DNA of 44,415 bases from Chromatiales bacterium (GTDB taxonomy: Bacteria > Pseudomonadota > Gammaproteobacteria > SZUA-152). The translations under genes were made by a program, and so were the position numbers. The stretch covers positions 1 through 44,415 of the forward strand of contig JALSGT010000141.1 of the NCBI GenBank assembly GCA_026982555.1, written 5' to 3'. The notes below the pieces were generated by a model. The model worked only from the letters and a program-made list of their open reading frames with translations, had not been told where the DNA came from and ran no database searches. This document shows, in pieces, positions 43,569-44,415 of the stretch (the first letter of the stretch is position 1; each line of letters begins with the position of its first letter).

Positions 43569-44415
43569 TCAATGTTACGTGTTGCCGTTTCAATCTGATC
43601 AATATTTCCCACAGGTTTTTTGTTTGAAATACCCATTTCGGTGAATTTTCGTGCGCCGGGCAACACCCGGGTATCAAACGAGGCGACGGCCTTGTTGTAA
43701 TGTTGTACCGAGTTGTTGAGATTTTTGCCAACCTTGCCAAGATGTTCCGCAAATGTTGCCAGCCGACCGTACAGGTCTTCGCCCACTTCCCGAATGTGTT
43801 GCGCATTTTCAGCAAGCGACTCCTGTCTCCAACCGTAGGCTACCGCACGTAACAGTGCGACAAAACTGGTAGGCGTGGCAAGTATCACTTTTTGTTGCAT
43901 GGCATTTTCTAACAGTGAATAGTCATTATCCAGGGCCGCGCTTAAAAACTGGTCACCGGGTATAAACAGCACGACAAAATCCGGTGAATTTTTGAATTGG
44001 TTCCAGTAGCCTTTGCCAGCCAGCTCCTGCACTCGTTTACGCACGTTTTTGGTGTGGCGGATCAAGTGTGCTTCCCGTTCCTTTTCGTCATTGGCTTCCA
44101 CTGCCGAGAGATAGGCATCCAGTGGAGTTTTGACATCCACCACGATTTCGCGCCCACCGGGCATGCGCACAATCATGTCCGGCCGCATGGCCCCGTCTTC
44201 GGTTTGAGTGTGCTCCTGTTCGTAAAAATCACAGTGTTCCACCATGCCTGCGAGTTCGGCTAGCCGCTTGAGGGTCATTTCACCCCACTGGCCCCGGACT
44301 TCGGGACGTCTCAGTGCTTTTACCAGGTTACGTGTTTCGCCCTGTAGCGCCTGTTGGGTTTTTGTCATGGTTTCCAGGTGTTGGGTGAGTGCGCCGTAGG
44401 CCTCCTTGCGCTCGT
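43550..44415 (-). CDS. rmuC: RmuC family protein, 3' part (5' end outside the window)
   Basis: RmuC proteins are membrane-anchored coiled-coil proteins with a nuclease-like fold, linked to limiting inverted-repeat rearrangement. The visible 288 residues run from ERKEAYGALTQHLETM at the window edge through the RmuC domain: RPEVRGQWGEMTLKRLAELAGM, DMIVRMPGGREIVVDVKTPLDAY, DFVVLFIPGDQFLSAAL, KVILATPTSFVALLRAVAYGWRQE and NAQHIREVGEDLYGRL (stretches). A Met at 44368 is internal; the frame stays open to the edge. The last codons (PKFRS and stop) come from the terminal repeat of the MITE, so the original C-terminus has been replaced after NIE. Confidence 0.92.
   Translation of the reverse strand, partial: ERKEAYGALTQHLETMTKTQQALQGETRNLVKALRRPEVRGQWGEMTLKRLAELAGMVEHCDFYEQEHTQTEDGAMRPDMIVRMPGGREIVVDVKTPLDAYLSAVEANDEKEREAHLIRHTKNVRKRVQELAGKGYWNQFKNSPDFVVLFIPGDQFLSAALDNDYSLLENAMQQKVILATPTSFVALLRAVAYGWRQESLAENAQHIREVGEDLYGRLATFAEHLGKVGKNLNNSVQHYNKAVASFDTRVLPGARKFTEMGISNKKPVGNIDQIETATRNIEPKFRS

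Noticed and set aside
1-44415. CRISPR arrays, intact insertion sequences, prophage genes and rRNA genes
   Set aside because: No regularly spaced direct repeats, transposase, integrase, phage structural genes or rRNA were seen anywhere in the window.

Overview
The window looks like the chromosome of a gammaproteobacterium with moderate GC content. The left third keeps a gene order I recall from Pseudomonas and relatives: the end of hupB, tRNA-Val and tRNA-Asp, ppiD, fabI, a YejF-type ABC ATPase, mltD, gloB, a small methyltransferase, rnhA and dnaQ. No gene pins down the genus. The exopolysaccharide locus and a cytochrome c/beta-propeller protein fit a free-living, respiring, biofilm-forming environmental bacterium.

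Layout. 1-11279: housekeeping block. An AT-rich insert at 2389-3200 holds a lipoprotein gene broken by two homopolymer frameshifts and a 34-codon ORF. 11290-14118 (minus): a rhodanese-like exported protein followed by a membrane GGDEF-EAL protein. 14331-18050 (minus): ugd, a TviB-type dehydrogenase and a UDP-glucuronate 4-epimerase, which make nucleotide-sugar acids. 18449-34799 (plus): a locus of the XrtA/PEP-CTERM exopolysaccharide type, in order: priming sugar transferase, PrsK kinase, PrsR sigma-54 activator, PrsT TPR lipoprotein, export lipoprotein, chain-length protein, tyrosine autokinase, outer-membrane barrel protein, UDP-GlcNAc 2-epimerase, polysaccharide deacetylase and FemAB-like acyltransferase. 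34959-37331 (minus): a large beta-propeller lipoprotein. 37682-39491: a hipBA toxin-antitoxin operon with an array of four related 16-bp operator-like sites. 39667-42768: a 1033-residue exported protein joining a YVTN-type beta-propeller to two haem c motifs. 42698-44415 (minus): a DUF2058 protein and the 3' part of rmuC, with a hairpin MITE at the end of rmuC.

How the genes fit together. The divergent sugar-nucleotide operon would make UDP-GlcA, UDP-GalA and an amino-sugar uronate. WecB would add UDP-ManNAc. The sugar transferase would start the polymer on a lipid carrier. The Wzz-like protein, its kinase, the export lipoprotein and the barrel protein would control length and carry it out. 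The deacetylase and FemAB protein would modify it, and PrsK/PrsR would regulate. The usual partners XrtA exosortase, the XrtA-associated ATPase, further glycosyltransferases, flippase, polymerase and any PEP-CTERM substrate are not in this window.

The points most worth checking are the hipBA operator array, the exosortase-less XrtA-type locus, the MITE that supplies the last codons of rmuC, and the hairpins in the leader regions of the exopolysaccharide genes.
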